Source of the DNA: Bradyrhizobium sp. SZCCHNS1050
GTDB taxonomy: Bacteria > Pseudomonadota > Alphaproteobacteria > Rhizobiales > Xanthobacteraceae
Direction: 5' to 3'
NCBI RefSeq assembly: GCF_032484785.1
Contig: NZ_JAUETR010000001.1
Coordinates: 992,001 to 1,056,000, forward strand
Length of the DNA: 64,000 bases
Made by a program: the position numbers and the translations under genes. Shown here one piece after another: positions 23,574 to 31,837 of this stretch. The notes beneath the pieces were generated by a model. The model had not been told where the DNA came from. It was given only the letters and a program-made list of their open reading frames with translations, and searched no databases. Position 1 is the first letter of the stretch, and every line of letters starts with the position of its first letter.

Positions 23574-24995
23574 ATGAGAATGGTCCGCTGCCGTCACGCG
23601 CTCTTGCTATCCGTCACCTGTCTGTCCCTGATCGCGGCGCAGCCCGTCGCAGCAGAGACAGTCACGATCGGCATAGGCACCCAGGACACCACGACCAACA
23701 CGGTGACGGCCGGCACCATCGTACGGCAGCTTCACCTGCTGGAGAAGTATCTGCCCAAGGACGGCAAATACGCCAACATCAAGTTCGAGATCGAGTGGCA
23801 GAACTTCACCTCCGGTCCGCCCGTCACCAACGGGATGATGGCGAACAAGCTGCAGTTCGGCATGATGGGCGACTACCCGCTGATCGTGAACGGCTTCACC
23901 TTCGAGAACAATCCCGAGAGCAAGAGCCGGCTGATCGCCGTCGCCGCCTACAGCCTCGCCGGCTCCGGAAACGGCATCGTCGTTCACAAGGACTCGCCCT
24001 ACTACGAACTCTCCGACCTCAAGGGCAAGCTGGTCAGCGTGCCGTTCGGCTCGGCCGCACACGGCATGGTGCTGAAGGCGCTTCAGGACGGCGGCTATCC
24101 GGCGGATTTCTTCCAGCTGGTGAGCCAGACGCCGGAGGTCGGCTCGACCAACCTGCAGGAAAAGAAGATCGACGCGCACGCCGATTTCGTGCCGTTCGCG
24201 GAACTGCTGCCGTTCCGCGGCTTTGCGCGCAAGATCTTCGACGGCGTCCAGACCAACCTGCCGACATTCCACGGCGTCGTCGTCCGCACCGACTTCGCGG
24301 AAAAATATCCCGAGGTCGTCATCGCCTATGTCAAGGCCGTGATCGCCGCCAACCAGTGGCTGCGCCAGGATCCGAAGGCGGCGGCCGAAAAGATCCAGGA
24401 ATGGACCGGGATCAACAAGGAGGTCGTCTACATCTTCCTCGGCCCCGGCGGCAACATGACCACGGATCCGACGATCAAGCCGGCGCTGGTGGATGCCGCC
24501 GCAACCGACGTCAAGGTGTTGCAGAGCCTCGGCCGCATGAAAGAGTTCGATCCGAAGACATGGGTCGACGACAGCTACATCCGCAAGGCCTATGCCGAGC
24601 TGAAGCTGGACTACGACAAGGATCTCGCAAGCACCGCGAACTACGAAATCTCCGGCGAGGACAAGTTCTGCAACAGGCCGATCACCGAGCCGCGCAAGGC
24701 CGGCGAGGTCTGGGTCGACGGCGAGGGCATCATAGCCTTCAGCAGCGCGACCTGCACGCTCGGCGCCTATGCCGACTACAAGGCCAAGGGCAAGAAGATC
24801 AACGTCGCCTACGTCTTCGACACCGCGCGCGGCATCAAGCTGTTCGCCGACCAGGCGTTCTTCGCCGCGGCCAATGGCGAGATCGCGCCGTTCCTGCTGA
24901 AGAAGGATGCCGAGGCCTATGCCGCCAAGATCGGCGGCAAGGTGATGGGACTTGATGACGCCGTGAAGCTGGCGGTCGCGGGAGGCAAGACTTGA
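23574..24995 (+). CDS. ABC substrate-binding protein (taurine/nitrate type) with C-terminal NosL-like domain
   Basis: Periplasmic receptor of the SsuA/TauA/NrtA class with an unusual extension. After a signal peptide (MRMVRCRHALLLSVTCLSLI...VAAE, about 1-28), residues about 29-355 give a typical solute-binding fold (FGMMGDYPLIVNGFTFE, then HKDSPYYELSDLKGKLVSVP). Residues about 359-473 look NosL-like: FCNRPITEP (Cys366), DGEGIIAFSSATCTL (Cys394), VAYVFDTARGIKLFADQAFF, EIAPFLLKKDAEAYAAKIGG and a DDAVKLA tail. The total of 473 residues compares with roughly 320-340 for plain SsuA/TauA proteins. NosL proteins bind copper in nitrous-oxide reductase maturation, but no nos gene is visible. The start at 23574 is preferred; ATG at 23580 is also possible. 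Confidence 0.85.
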   Translation: MRMVRCRHALLLSVTCLSLIAAQPVAAETVTIGIGTQDTTTNTVTAGTIVRQLHLLEKYLPKDGKYANIKFEIEWQNFTSGPPVTNGMMANKLQFGMMGDYPLIVNGFTFENNPESKSRLIAVAAYSLAGSGNGIVVHKDSPYYELSDLKGKLVSVPFGSAAHGMVLKALQDGGYPADFFQLVSQTPEVGSTNLQEKKIDAHADFVPFAELLPFRGFARKIFDGVQTNLPTFHGVVVRTDFAEKYPEVVIAYVKAVIAANQWLRQDPKAAAEKIQEWTGINKEVVYIFLGPGGNMTTDPTIKPALVDAAATDVKVLQSLGRMKEFDPKTWVDDSYIRKAYAELKLDYDKDLASTANYEISGEDKFCNRPITEPRKAGEVWVDGEGIIAFSSATCTLGAYADYKAKGKKINVAYVFDTARGIKLFADQAFFAAANGEIAPFLLKKDAEAYAAKIGGKVMGLDDAVKLAVAGGKT

Positions 24996-25879
24996 GCAGC
25001 CCCGCTTTGATGACATCCCCCGACCAGGCCGCGGCGACCGCCGCGCCTGGCACCGCGATCCCGCCGAGCCGTCCGGACGTCTCCGCCCGCGCGGCACGCT
25101 GGTTCCGGCTGAACCAGGACAGGCTGCAGTCGGTGCTGATCGGCACCGCGTCGCTGATCCTGTTCCTGATCGGCTGGCACCTGCTGACGACCTACCGCGT
25201 CGTCTTCTTCGTGAAGTTCACCAACGTGCCGGCGCCGCTGGCCGTCTATGCGAGCTTCACCAAGGCGATCCACGATCCGAAATTCCTGATGCACATCCTG
25301 CTCAGTTGCCGCCGGATCTTCATCGGGTTCTCGCTGGCCGCACTGGTCGGCGTGCCGCTCGGCCTGATCATGGGCCGCTTCAGGCTGGTGCACGAGATCG
25401 TGTTTCCGGTCGCCGAGGTGCTGCGTCCGATCCCGGCGATCGCCTGGGTCCCGATGGCGATCATGCTGTGGCCGACCAACGAGCAGAGCATCGTCTTCAT
25501 CACCTTTCTCGGCTCGTTCTTTCCGATCCTGGTCAACACGCTGCACGGCATGACGCTGGTCGACCCCGTGCTGGTGCGGGCCGCCAAGTGCCTCGGCGCG
25601 CGGGAGACCGCGATCTTCCGCGAGGTCTATTTCCCGGCGTCGCTGCCGCACATCTTTACCGGCCTCACCGTCGGCATGGGCGTCGCATGGGTGTCGCTGA
25701 TCGCGGCCGAGATGATCTCGGGGCAGTTCGGCATCGGCTACTTCACCTGGGAAGCCTATTCGCTGGTCCAGTATGCCGACATCGCGCTCGGGATGATCGC
25801 GATCGGCGTGCTCGGGCTCGGCTCGAGCCTCGTGATCCGCGCAGCCGGACAGTTGGTGATGCCCTGGAGGTCGCGATGA
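24992..25879 (+). CDS. ABC transporter permease (SsuC/TauC/NrtB family)
   Basis: Inner-membrane channel of the taurine/nitrate-type importer. The 295 residues contain about six hydrophobic segments after a roughly 50-residue cytoplasmic arm. The central EVLRPIPAIAWVPMAIMLWP is the family signature, followed by the coupling-loop region AKCLGARETAIFREVYFPASLPHI. It overlaps the binding-protein stop and the ATPase start by 4 bp each, so the three are one unit. Substrate class is sulfonate, nitrate, cyanate or thiamine-precursor; the context cannot settle which. Confidence 0.94.
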   Translation: MSSPALMTSPDQAAATAAPGTAIPPSRPDVSARAARWFRLNQDRLQSVLIGTASLILFLIGWHLLTTYRVVFFVKFTNVPAPLAVYASFTKAIHDPKFLMHILLSCRRIFIGFSLAALVGVPLGLIMGRFRLVHEIVFPVAEVLRPIPAIAWVPMAIMLWPTNEQSIVFITFLGSFFPILVNTLHGMTLVDPVLVRAAKCLGARETAIFREVYFPASLPHIFTGLTVGMGVAWVSLIAAEMISGQFGIGYFTWEAYSLVQYADIALGMIAIGVLGLGSSLVIRAAGQLVMPWRSR

Positions 25880-26748
25880 GCCAAGCCGCAGCGGATACGA
25901 GACAGGGCCATATCGAGGTCTGCAACTTCGCCCTGAGCTACGAGACCATCGACGGCGCCGTCGAGGCCGTCACCGACACGCAGATCCACGTCGAGCCTGG
26001 TGAGTTCGTCTCGATCGTCGGACCGTCGGGTTGCGGCAAGTCGACACTGCTCAACGCCGTCGCGGGTTTCCTCAAACCCACCAGCGGCGTCGTCACGGTC
26101 GACGGCCATGCCGTGACGGGTCCGAGCGCCGAGCGCGGCATGGTGTTCCAGCAATATTCGCTGTTTCCCTGGAAGACGGTGCGCGAGAACGTCGAGTTCG
26201 GGCTGAAGATGCGCGGCATGCCGAAGTTCGAGCGCGCACGCGCGGCGCGCACTCTGCTCGGGCTCGCCGGCCTCGAGGCGTTCGAGAACCATTATCCCGA
26301 GCGCCTCTCCGGCGGCATGAAGCAGCGCGTCGGCATCGTGCGCGCGCTCGCCACCGGTCCCAAGGTGCTGCTGCTCGACGAGCCGTTCGGCGCGCTCGAC
26401 GCGCAGACCCGCATCATCATGCAGCAGATCCTCACCAACATGTGGCAGCGGCTGAAGATCTCGGTGCTGTTCGTCACCCACGACATCGACGAGGCGATCT
26501 TCCTGTCCGACCGCGTCTACTGCATGACCGCGCGCCCGGGCTCGATCAAGGCCGAAATCCAGATCCCGCTCGAGCGGCCCCGCCAGCAAGCGATGATGAT
26601 GTCGTCGGAGTTCCTGGCGCTGCGGCGCGGGCTGATGTCGCTGATCCGCGAGGAAAGCCTGAAGGCGATGGGCGGCGAGATCACCGATCTCGGCATGCAG
26701 GGACTCAGTATCGAGCTGCAGGGCCAGTCGATCGCCGAAATCCTCTGA
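25876..26748 (+). CDS. ABC transporter ATP-binding protein (SsuB/TauB/NrtD family)
   Basis: Cytoplasmic ATPase of the importer, 290 residues. Walker A is GPSGCGKST (about 54-62), the Q-loop MVFQQYSLFPWKTVRENVEF, the signature RLSGGMKQRVGI, Walker B VLLLDEPFGALD and the switch VTHDIDEA. LFPWKTVxENV is typical of the taurine/nitrate/sulfonate subgroup. The ATG at 25876 overlaps the permease stop (ATGA). It ends the AprA-like block; the next gene begins 310 bp on. Confidence 0.95.
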   Translation: MSQAAADTRQGHIEVCNFALSYETIDGAVEAVTDTQIHVEPGEFVSIVGPSGCGKSTLLNAVAGFLKPTSGVVTVDGHAVTGPSAERGMVFQQYSLFPWKTVRENVEFGLKMRGMPKFERARAARTLLGLAGLEAFENHYPERLSGGMKQRVGIVRALATGPKVLLLDEPFGALDAQTRIIMQQILTNMWQRLKISVLFVTHDIDEAIFLSDRVYCMTARPGSIKAEIQIPLERPRQQAMMMSSEFLALRRGLMSLIREESLKAMGGEITDLGMQGLSIELQGQSIAEIL

Positions 26749-27058
26749 GGCGCTCGATCCGCGACGTCCGCTCCAGCTGCGCCCGAAATCGCCCGATGGT
26801 CGCATCCGGGCGGGCGCATCAGTGCTGGCGTCCCTGCCGGTCCTGACGCAGAATGCCGGAAAGCCAAACAAGGACATCGCAGGGGAGTGCCCGGATCCGT
26901 CAGCATCGACATCGGGCGCGAGTTGCTCGCAGGCGCACACGAAGGGGTCCAGGCGAACGCGCACCGGCTGTGCATCGCACGGCACGGACGACGTTCGAGA
27001 TCCTGCCAGTGTCGCCGTCGGGCGCGGCTGCTCTCCAGGCGCAACTGAGAGGAAGCCA
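26749..27058. other. Gene-free stretch before the SDR gene
   Basis: About 310 bp between the importer ATPase and the SDR gene. It contains only an in-frame, Arg/Ser-rich N-terminal extension of the SDR frame that I reject as coding, because an AGAGGAAG site supports the later ATG at 27059. It presumably holds the SDR promoter; I see no clear operator or terminator. Confidence 0.55.
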
Positions 27059-27817
27059 ATGCAGGGCACCATCTATCCGAGCCTCAAGGATCGGGCCGTC
27101 CTCGTGACCGGCGGCGGCTCCGGCATCGGGGAAGCGATCGTGCGCAATTTCCTCGGCCAAGGCGCGCGTGTCGGATTCATCGACATCGATCTGGAGGCGT
27201 CGCAGCAGCTGCTGGCGAGCCTGCCTGCGGAGGCCAAGGTGCACTTCGAGCATGCCGACCTTCGCGACATCGGTGCGCTGAGGGCCGCGGTCGCCGGCGC
27301 CCGTGCGGCGCTGGGGCCGATCACCATTCTGGTGAACAACGCCGCGCGTGATGACCGCCACGCGATCGAGGACGTCACGCCGGACTATTGGGACGAGCGC
27401 ATCGCCGTGAACCTCAAACATCAGTTCTTCGCGGCCCAGGCGGTCGCGCCGGACATGATCCAGGCCGGAGGCGGCGCGATCGTCAATCTCGGTTCGGTGA
27501 GCTGGGTGCTCGGCCAGGGCAACATGCCCTGCTACACCACGGCGAAGTCGGCGATCCAGGGACTGACCCGCGCCCTCGCCCGCGATCTCGGACCCAATAA
27601 CGTGCGGGTCAATTCCATTCTTCCGGGCTGGATCATGACCGAGCGGCAGCAGAGACTCTGGCTGACGCCCGAGGGCGAGGCCGAGCTCATGCGCCGCCAA
27701 TGCCTCAAGCGCAAGCTCGTGCCGGACGACATCGCCCGCGTGGTGCTGTTCTTCGCCGCCGACGACAGCGGCGCCTGCACCAACCAGAACTACATCGTCG
27801 ACGGCGGCTGGGCCTGA
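27059..27817 (+). CDS. Short-chain dehydrogenase/reductase
   Basis: A 252-residue classical SDR using NAD(P)H. TGGGSGIGEAIV (about 18-29) is the cofactor motif and FIDIDLE (about 42-48) suggests NAD preference. The catalytic set includes Asn in VNNAA, Ser in LGSVSW and Y-x3-K in CYTTAKSA. It resembles sugar or polyol dehydrogenases (xylose or rhamnose type). The start at 27059 has AGAGGAAGCCA. It converges with the LacI gene 13 bp away and probably oxidises the sugar or sugar alcohol imported by the ribose-type system at 29.1-33.8 kb. Confidence 0.9.
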   Translation: MQGTIYPSLKDRAVLVTGGGSGIGEAIVRNFLGQGARVGFIDIDLEASQQLLASLPAEAKVHFEHADLRDIGALRAAVAGARAALGPITILVNNAARDDRHAIEDVTPDYWDERIAVNLKHQFFAAQAVAPDMIQAGGGAIVNLGSVSWVLGQGNMPCYTTAKSAIQGLTRALARDLGPNNVRVNSILPGWIMTERQQRLWLTPEGEAELMRRQCLKRKLVPDDIARVVLFFAADDSGACTNQNYIVDGGWA

Positions 27818-27830
27818 GGCTCGACCATCA

Positions 27831-28856
27831 TCACGAAGCCACGAGGTGCGGTCCGGTGCTGCCGCGTGCGACGATCTCGAAGCCGAGGTCGATCCGCCGC
27901 GTTCTCGGCCGCTTGCCGGTGGCGATCACCTGAAGCACCAGTTCGGACGCCACGCGCCCCATGTCGGCGCGCGGCGTCAGCACGGTCGACAGCGGCGGAT
28001 TGGAGGCCGCCGCGAATTCCAGGTCGTTGAAGCCGATCAGCGACATCCGGCGCGGGACCTCCAGCCCCGCCTGCTGGCAGGCGAATAGCGCACCAAGCGC
28101 GATGTTGTCATCGCAGCAGAAGATCGCATCGGGAACTTCGCTCGCGAGCATCTCCTCGGTCAGCTTCCGCCCCAGCGAGATCGTCGCCTGCGCCGGCAGC
28201 CAGGCCACCAGCGACGTGCCGTCCAGCCCCGCTTCGGCCAGCGCCGCGCGATACCCCTCGAGCCGGGCGCGGGCCCGGTCGTCGCGCTGTCCCGAGAGAT
28301 AGGCAATCCGCCGATGTCCCAGCTCGATCAGGAAGCGGGTCGCGGCGTAGCCGCCCTGGCGCTGCGAAAGTCCGACATTCAGATCGATCGGATCGTCGGT
28401 CAGCTCGAACGTCTGCACCACCGGAATCCGCGAACGTTCGAGAACGCGCCGCGCGGCCCGCGTCTGGTTCACTCCGACCAGGATCAGCGCCTCGATGTTC
28501 TGGCCCAGCAAGGTCCTGATCGCGCCCTCTTCCTCCTCCGCCGAGTAGCGGCTGCTGACGACGACGGGGCGAAAGCCGAGCGGCAGCAGGGTGTCGTAGA
28601 TCGCCTGCAGGTAGTCCGCGAAGATGCCGTTGGAGAGCGACGACACGACGATGCCGATCGAATGCGTGCGGGTCGAGGCGAGCCGGCTCGCCGCGAAGTT
28701 CGGCACATAGGCCAGCCTGTCGACCGCGGCATCGATCCGCTTGCGCAACTCCGGCGACACCATATCGGGCCGCCGCAGCGCCCGCGACACAGTGACAGCG
28801 CTGACATGGGCGATGCGCGCGACGTCCTCCAGCGTGGTGCGACGCTTCTGAGACAT
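27831..28856 (-). CDS. LacI-family transcriptional regulator
   Basis: A 341-residue repressor. TLEDVARIAHVSAVTVSRAL (about 9-28) is the helix-turn-helix and NFAASRLAS (about 51-59) the hinge helix that inserts in the operator minor groove. The remaining residues form the periplasmic-binding-like effector domain (ICCDDNIALGALFACQ-type segment with FCCDDNIALG about 242-251). It is divergent from the sugar-binding-protein gene, with a perfect palindromic operator between them (28946-28959). Effector presumably is the imported sugar or its metabolite. Confidence 0.94.
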   Translation of the reverse strand: MSQKRRTTLEDVARIAHVSAVTVSRALRRPDMVSPELRKRIDAAVDRLAYVPNFAASRLASTRTHSIGIVVSSLSNGIFADYLQAIYDTLLPLGFRPVVVSSRYSAEEEEGAIRTLLGQNIEALILVGVNQTRAARRVLERSRIPVVQTFELTDDPIDLNVGLSQRQGGYAATRFLIELGHRRIAYLSGQRDDRARARLEGYRAALAEAGLDGTSLVAWLPAQATISLGRKLTEEMLASEVPDAIFCCDDNIALGALFACQQAGLEVPRRMSLIGFNDLEFAAASNPPLSTVLTPRADMGRVASELVLQVIATGKRPRTRRIDLGFEIVARGSTGPHLVAS

Positions 28857-28945
28857 GATCCTTGCAACATTGATTCACGCGGATTTGTCCGAACCATATT
28901 CATGACATGCGGCCGGCCGCTTGGCAAAAGCCGCGCGACGGTAAT

Positions 28946-28959
28946 TGACAGCGCTGTCA
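28946..28959. promoter_or_regulatory. LacI-type operator overlapping a -35 box
   Basis: TGACAGCGCTGTCA is a 14-bp perfect palindrome with central GCGC, the usual form for LacI/GalR operators. TTGACA (28945-28950), an ideal -35 hexamer, overlaps the left arm. It sits 90 bp upstream of the LacI start and 121 bp upstream of the sugar-binding-protein start, so binding should repress the importer operon until the effector appears. Confidence 0.85.
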
Positions 28960-29079
28960 TTGATCAGTAACGCTTGGCGGGTCGAGACGACGAGTAATGC
29001 TCGCACAACCTCCGGAAACAAAGAGGCGTCTCGCACATGCGTCATTGATTTGGCGCCACAACAACAGGGGAGGTCACGA

Positions 29080-30219
29080 ATGTCGTCCAAGTCGATGAGG
29101 GCGCGATGCCTTGCCACTTGTGCATCGCTGGTGTTGGTCACGGCGTTTGCCGGCAAGGCGCTGGCGGAGCCGGAGATGGTCAAGGGACCGGCGACCGAGC
29201 CTGAATGCATGGTGCCGTGGACCACGGACACCAAGTTCTTCAAGTTTCCGGCCAAGAAGGGCCCGTACCGCATCGCACTGGCGAACGGCTACATCGCCAA
29301 TACCTGGCGCATCCAGATGATCCAGACCGCGAAGGCCTATGCGGCGCAGCCGGAGGTCAAGGCCAAGCTGAAGGAATTCAAGGTCGTCTCGACCGGCGAG
29401 GACGTACCGGCCCAGATATCGGCAATCAACAACTTCATCGATTCCGGCTATGACGCCATTGTCGTCAACGCGCAGAACCCGACCGCGTTCGGGCCGGTGA
29501 TCAAGCGCGCCAAGCAGGCCGGCGTGATCCTCGTCGCCTTCGACAACATCCTCGCGACGGAAGATGCGATCAACGTCAATGTCGACCAGAAGGGTCTCGG
29601 CGAACTCTGGGCGAAGTGGCTGGTCAAGAACGTGCCCGGCGGCGGCAAGGTGCTCGAGGTGCGCGGCGTCGCCGGCACCTCGGTCGACACCGATCGGCAC
29701 AACGGCTTCCACTCCGTTCTCGATGCCTCCGGCAAGAAGTGGCAGGTCACCGAGGTCGTCGGCAAATGGGACGACGGCGTCGCCCAGAAGGCCACGGCGG
29801 ATGCGATCGCGACCAATGGCCCGTTCGATGCGATTTCCGGCCAGGGCGGCGACACCGGCATCGTGCAGGCCATGCTCGACGCCAAGCACAAGATGGTGCC
29901 CTTCGGCGGCGAGACCGAAAACGGCTTCCGCAAGTTCTGCGCCGCCAAGGCGTCCGAAGGCCTGAAATGCTCTTCCGCCGGTACCGGACCTGCGCAGGTC
30001 GCGGTCGCGATCAAGGTCGCGCTCGCCGCGTTGGAAGGCAAGGTGGTGCCGCAATCGGTCAAGCTGCCGCTCGCCGTCGTCGAAGATCCGAACTTCAAGA
30101 AGGATCAGGACTACTTCCCGGCCCAGTCCGACAACTTCTTCGTCGGCAACTCCTTCCCGACCTGCGGCATCAACTTCACGGCGCAGGAGATCATGGGTCA
30201 GTCGAAGGAAAATCAATAG
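29080..30219 (+). CDS. Periplasmic sugar-binding protein of a second ribose-type ABC importer
   Basis: A 379-residue receptor. The ATG at 29080 has GGGGAGGTCACGA; a signal peptide MSSKSMRARCLATCASLVLV ends near ALA (about 28). The RbsB-like fold follows: PYRIALANGYIANTWRIQM (about 53-71), GYDAIVVNAQNPTAFGPVIK and GQGGDTGIVQAMLD. The long insert between the leader and the first strand (about residues 29-52) and a total of about 380 residues, against about 300 for RbsB, place it in a larger sugar-binding subfamily. It is first in the LacI-controlled operon; ligand unknown. Confidence 0.93.
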   Translation: MSSKSMRARCLATCASLVLVTAFAGKALAEPEMVKGPATEPECMVPWTTDTKFFKFPAKKGPYRIALANGYIANTWRIQMIQTAKAYAAQPEVKAKLKEFKVVSTGEDVPAQISAINNFIDSGYDAIVVNAQNPTAFGPVIKRAKQAGVILVAFDNILATEDAINVNVDQKGLGELWAKWLVKNVPGGGKVLEVRGVAGTSVDTDRHNGFHSVLDASGKKWQVTEVVGKWDDGVAQKATADAIATNGPFDAISGQGGDTGIVQAMLDAKHKMVPFGGETENGFRKFCAAKASEGLKCSSAGTGPAQVAVAIKVALAALEGKVVPQSVKLPLAVVEDPNFKKDQDYFPAQSDNFFVGNSFPTCGINFTAQEIMGQSKENQ

Positions 30220-30295
30220 GCCGGTGTGATCGCTGGTCCGCGAGTTCTCTCGCGGCCAGCCCGTCCCTATTGCCCAAACGACTGAGGGAGCAAGC

Positions 30296-31837
30296 ATGAT
30301 CGCGGCCGAGCCGCTGTTTCGCGCCGAAGGACTGTCCAAGCGCTACGGCGGCGTGATCGCTCTCGACGGTGCGGACCTGGAGGTCCATCCCGGCCGCATC
30401 CACGCCATTCTCGGCGAGAACGGCGCCGGCAAGTCGACGCTGATCAAGCTGATGGTCGGCGTGGTCGCGCCGGACGAAGGCCGGATGACGCTTGAAGGAC
30501 GCGCGGTCGCCTTCAGCGGTCCCTCCGCCGCGAACGATGCCGGCGTCGTCTGCATCTTCCAGGAGCTGTCGCTGATCCCCGACCTGTCGGTCGCCGACAA
30601 CATCATGATCTCGCATCCGCCGACGCGGTTCGGCATGATCGACCGGCGCGCCCAGCGCCGACTTGCCGAGGAGGCGCTGCACCGCGCCGGCGCCAGCGAC
30701 ATTCACCCGCGCGCGCTGGTGAAGGACCTGCCGCTGTCGCGCCGCCAGATGGTCGAGATCGCGAAAGCCCTGTCGCGGCAGCCGAAGATCCTGATCCTCG
30801 ACGAGGCAACCTCGGCGCTGACCGCATCCGACGTGACCAAGGTGTTCAAGGTGCTGAAGCGCCTGCGCAGCGAGGGGCTGGCGCTGCTCTACATCTCCCA
30901 TCGCATGCACGAGATCGCGGAGCTCGCCGACGATTGCAGCGTGTTCCGCAACGGCCGCCGCATCTCGACCTTCCGGGCCGGCACCAAGACGGATGCCGAA
31001 GTGATCGAGCTGATGATCGGCCGTGAGTACAAGCATGCCTTCCCGGAAAAGCCGCCGCGCAAGACCGATGGGCGGCCGCCCGCGCTGCAATGCAGGAGCA
31101 TCAGTTGGGGCGACCGGCTGAAGGACATCTCGTTCTCGCTGCAGGCCGGCGAGATCATCGGTCTCGGCGGGCTCGACGGCCAGGGCCAGCGCGAGCTGCT
31201 GCTGGCGCTGTTCGGCGTGCTGCGCGACTGTCGCGGCGACATTCTGATCGACGGCAACAAGGTGACGATCGACAGCCCCGTCACCGCCAAGTCGGAGCGC
31301 ATCGGCCTCGCCCTCATTCCGGAGGACCGCAAGACCGAAGGACTGATGCTGCCGATGTCGGTGCGCGACAATCTCTCGGCCGCCGCCTTCGACCGGTTCG
31401 CGACATTCGGCATCATCGACCGGCAGCGGCAATCGATGCTGATCGAGGAGATGATCCGCCTGATCGAGATCAAGACCGCCTCCCCCGACCTCGCCGTCAG
31501 CGCACTCTCCGGCGGCAACCAGCAGAAGGTGGTGATCGCGAAATGGCTGATGAACAAGCCGCGCATCATCCTGCTCAACGATCCGACGCGCGGCATCGAC
31601 GTCGGCACCAAGCAGGAGATCTACCGGCTGCTGCGCCGGCTTGCCGACGAGGGCGCCGCGATCCTGCTCTATTCGACCGACTATGACGAGCTGATCGGCT
31701 GCTGCGACCGCGTGCTGGTGATGTACGATGGCGCGATCAGGCGCGAGCTCGCGGGCGCCGAGATCACCGAGCGCGCGCTGGTCAGCAGTGCGCTCAATGT
31801 CGACGAAGGCGAGCGAGCGGAAGCGAGTCTGGCATGA
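30296..31837 (+). CDS. Ribose-type ABC transporter double ATPase, second system
   Basis: A 513-residue fused double ABC ATPase of the CUT2 class. Domain 1 has GENGAGKSTLIKL (about 41-53) and Walker B ILILDEATSALT, with Ala at the usual Pro. Domain 2 has the degenerate P-loop GLDGQGQRELLL, signature ALSGGNQQKVV and Walker B ILLNDPTRGID. In that last motif the normal LFDEPTRGID-type Asp-Glu pair reads Asn-Asp, so the second domain lacks the standard catalytic glutamate. The start overlaps nothing; its stop overlaps the first permease by 4 bp. Confidence 0.93.
   Translation: MIAAEPLFRAEGLSKRYGGVIALDGADLEVHPGRIHAILGENGAGKSTLIKLMVGVVAPDEGRMTLEGRAVAFSGPSAANDAGVVCIFQELSLIPDLSVADNIMISHPPTRFGMIDRRAQRRLAEEALHRAGASDIHPRALVKDLPLSRRQMVEIAKALSRQPKILILDEATSALTASDVTKVFKVLKRLRSEGLALLYISHRMHEIAELADDCSVFRNGRRISTFRAGTKTDAEVIELMIGREYKHAFPEKPPRKTDGRPPALQCRSISWGDRLKDISFSLQAGEIIGLGGLDGQGQRELLLALFGVLRDCRGDILIDGNKVTIDSPVTAKSERIGLALIPEDRKTEGLMLPMSVRDNLSAAAFDRFATFGIIDRQRQSMLIEEMIRLIEIKTASPDLAVSALSGGNQQKVVIAKWLMNKPRIILLNDPTRGIDVGTKQEIYRLLRRLADEGAAILLYSTDYDELIGCCDRVLVMYDGAIRRELAGAEITERALVSSALNVDEGERAEASLA

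Noticed and set aside
23574..24995. Nitrous-oxide reductase maturation gene cluster, because of the NosL-like domain
   Set aside because: No nosZ, nosR, nosD, nosF or nosY is present in the window; the domain is fused to an importer receptor instead.
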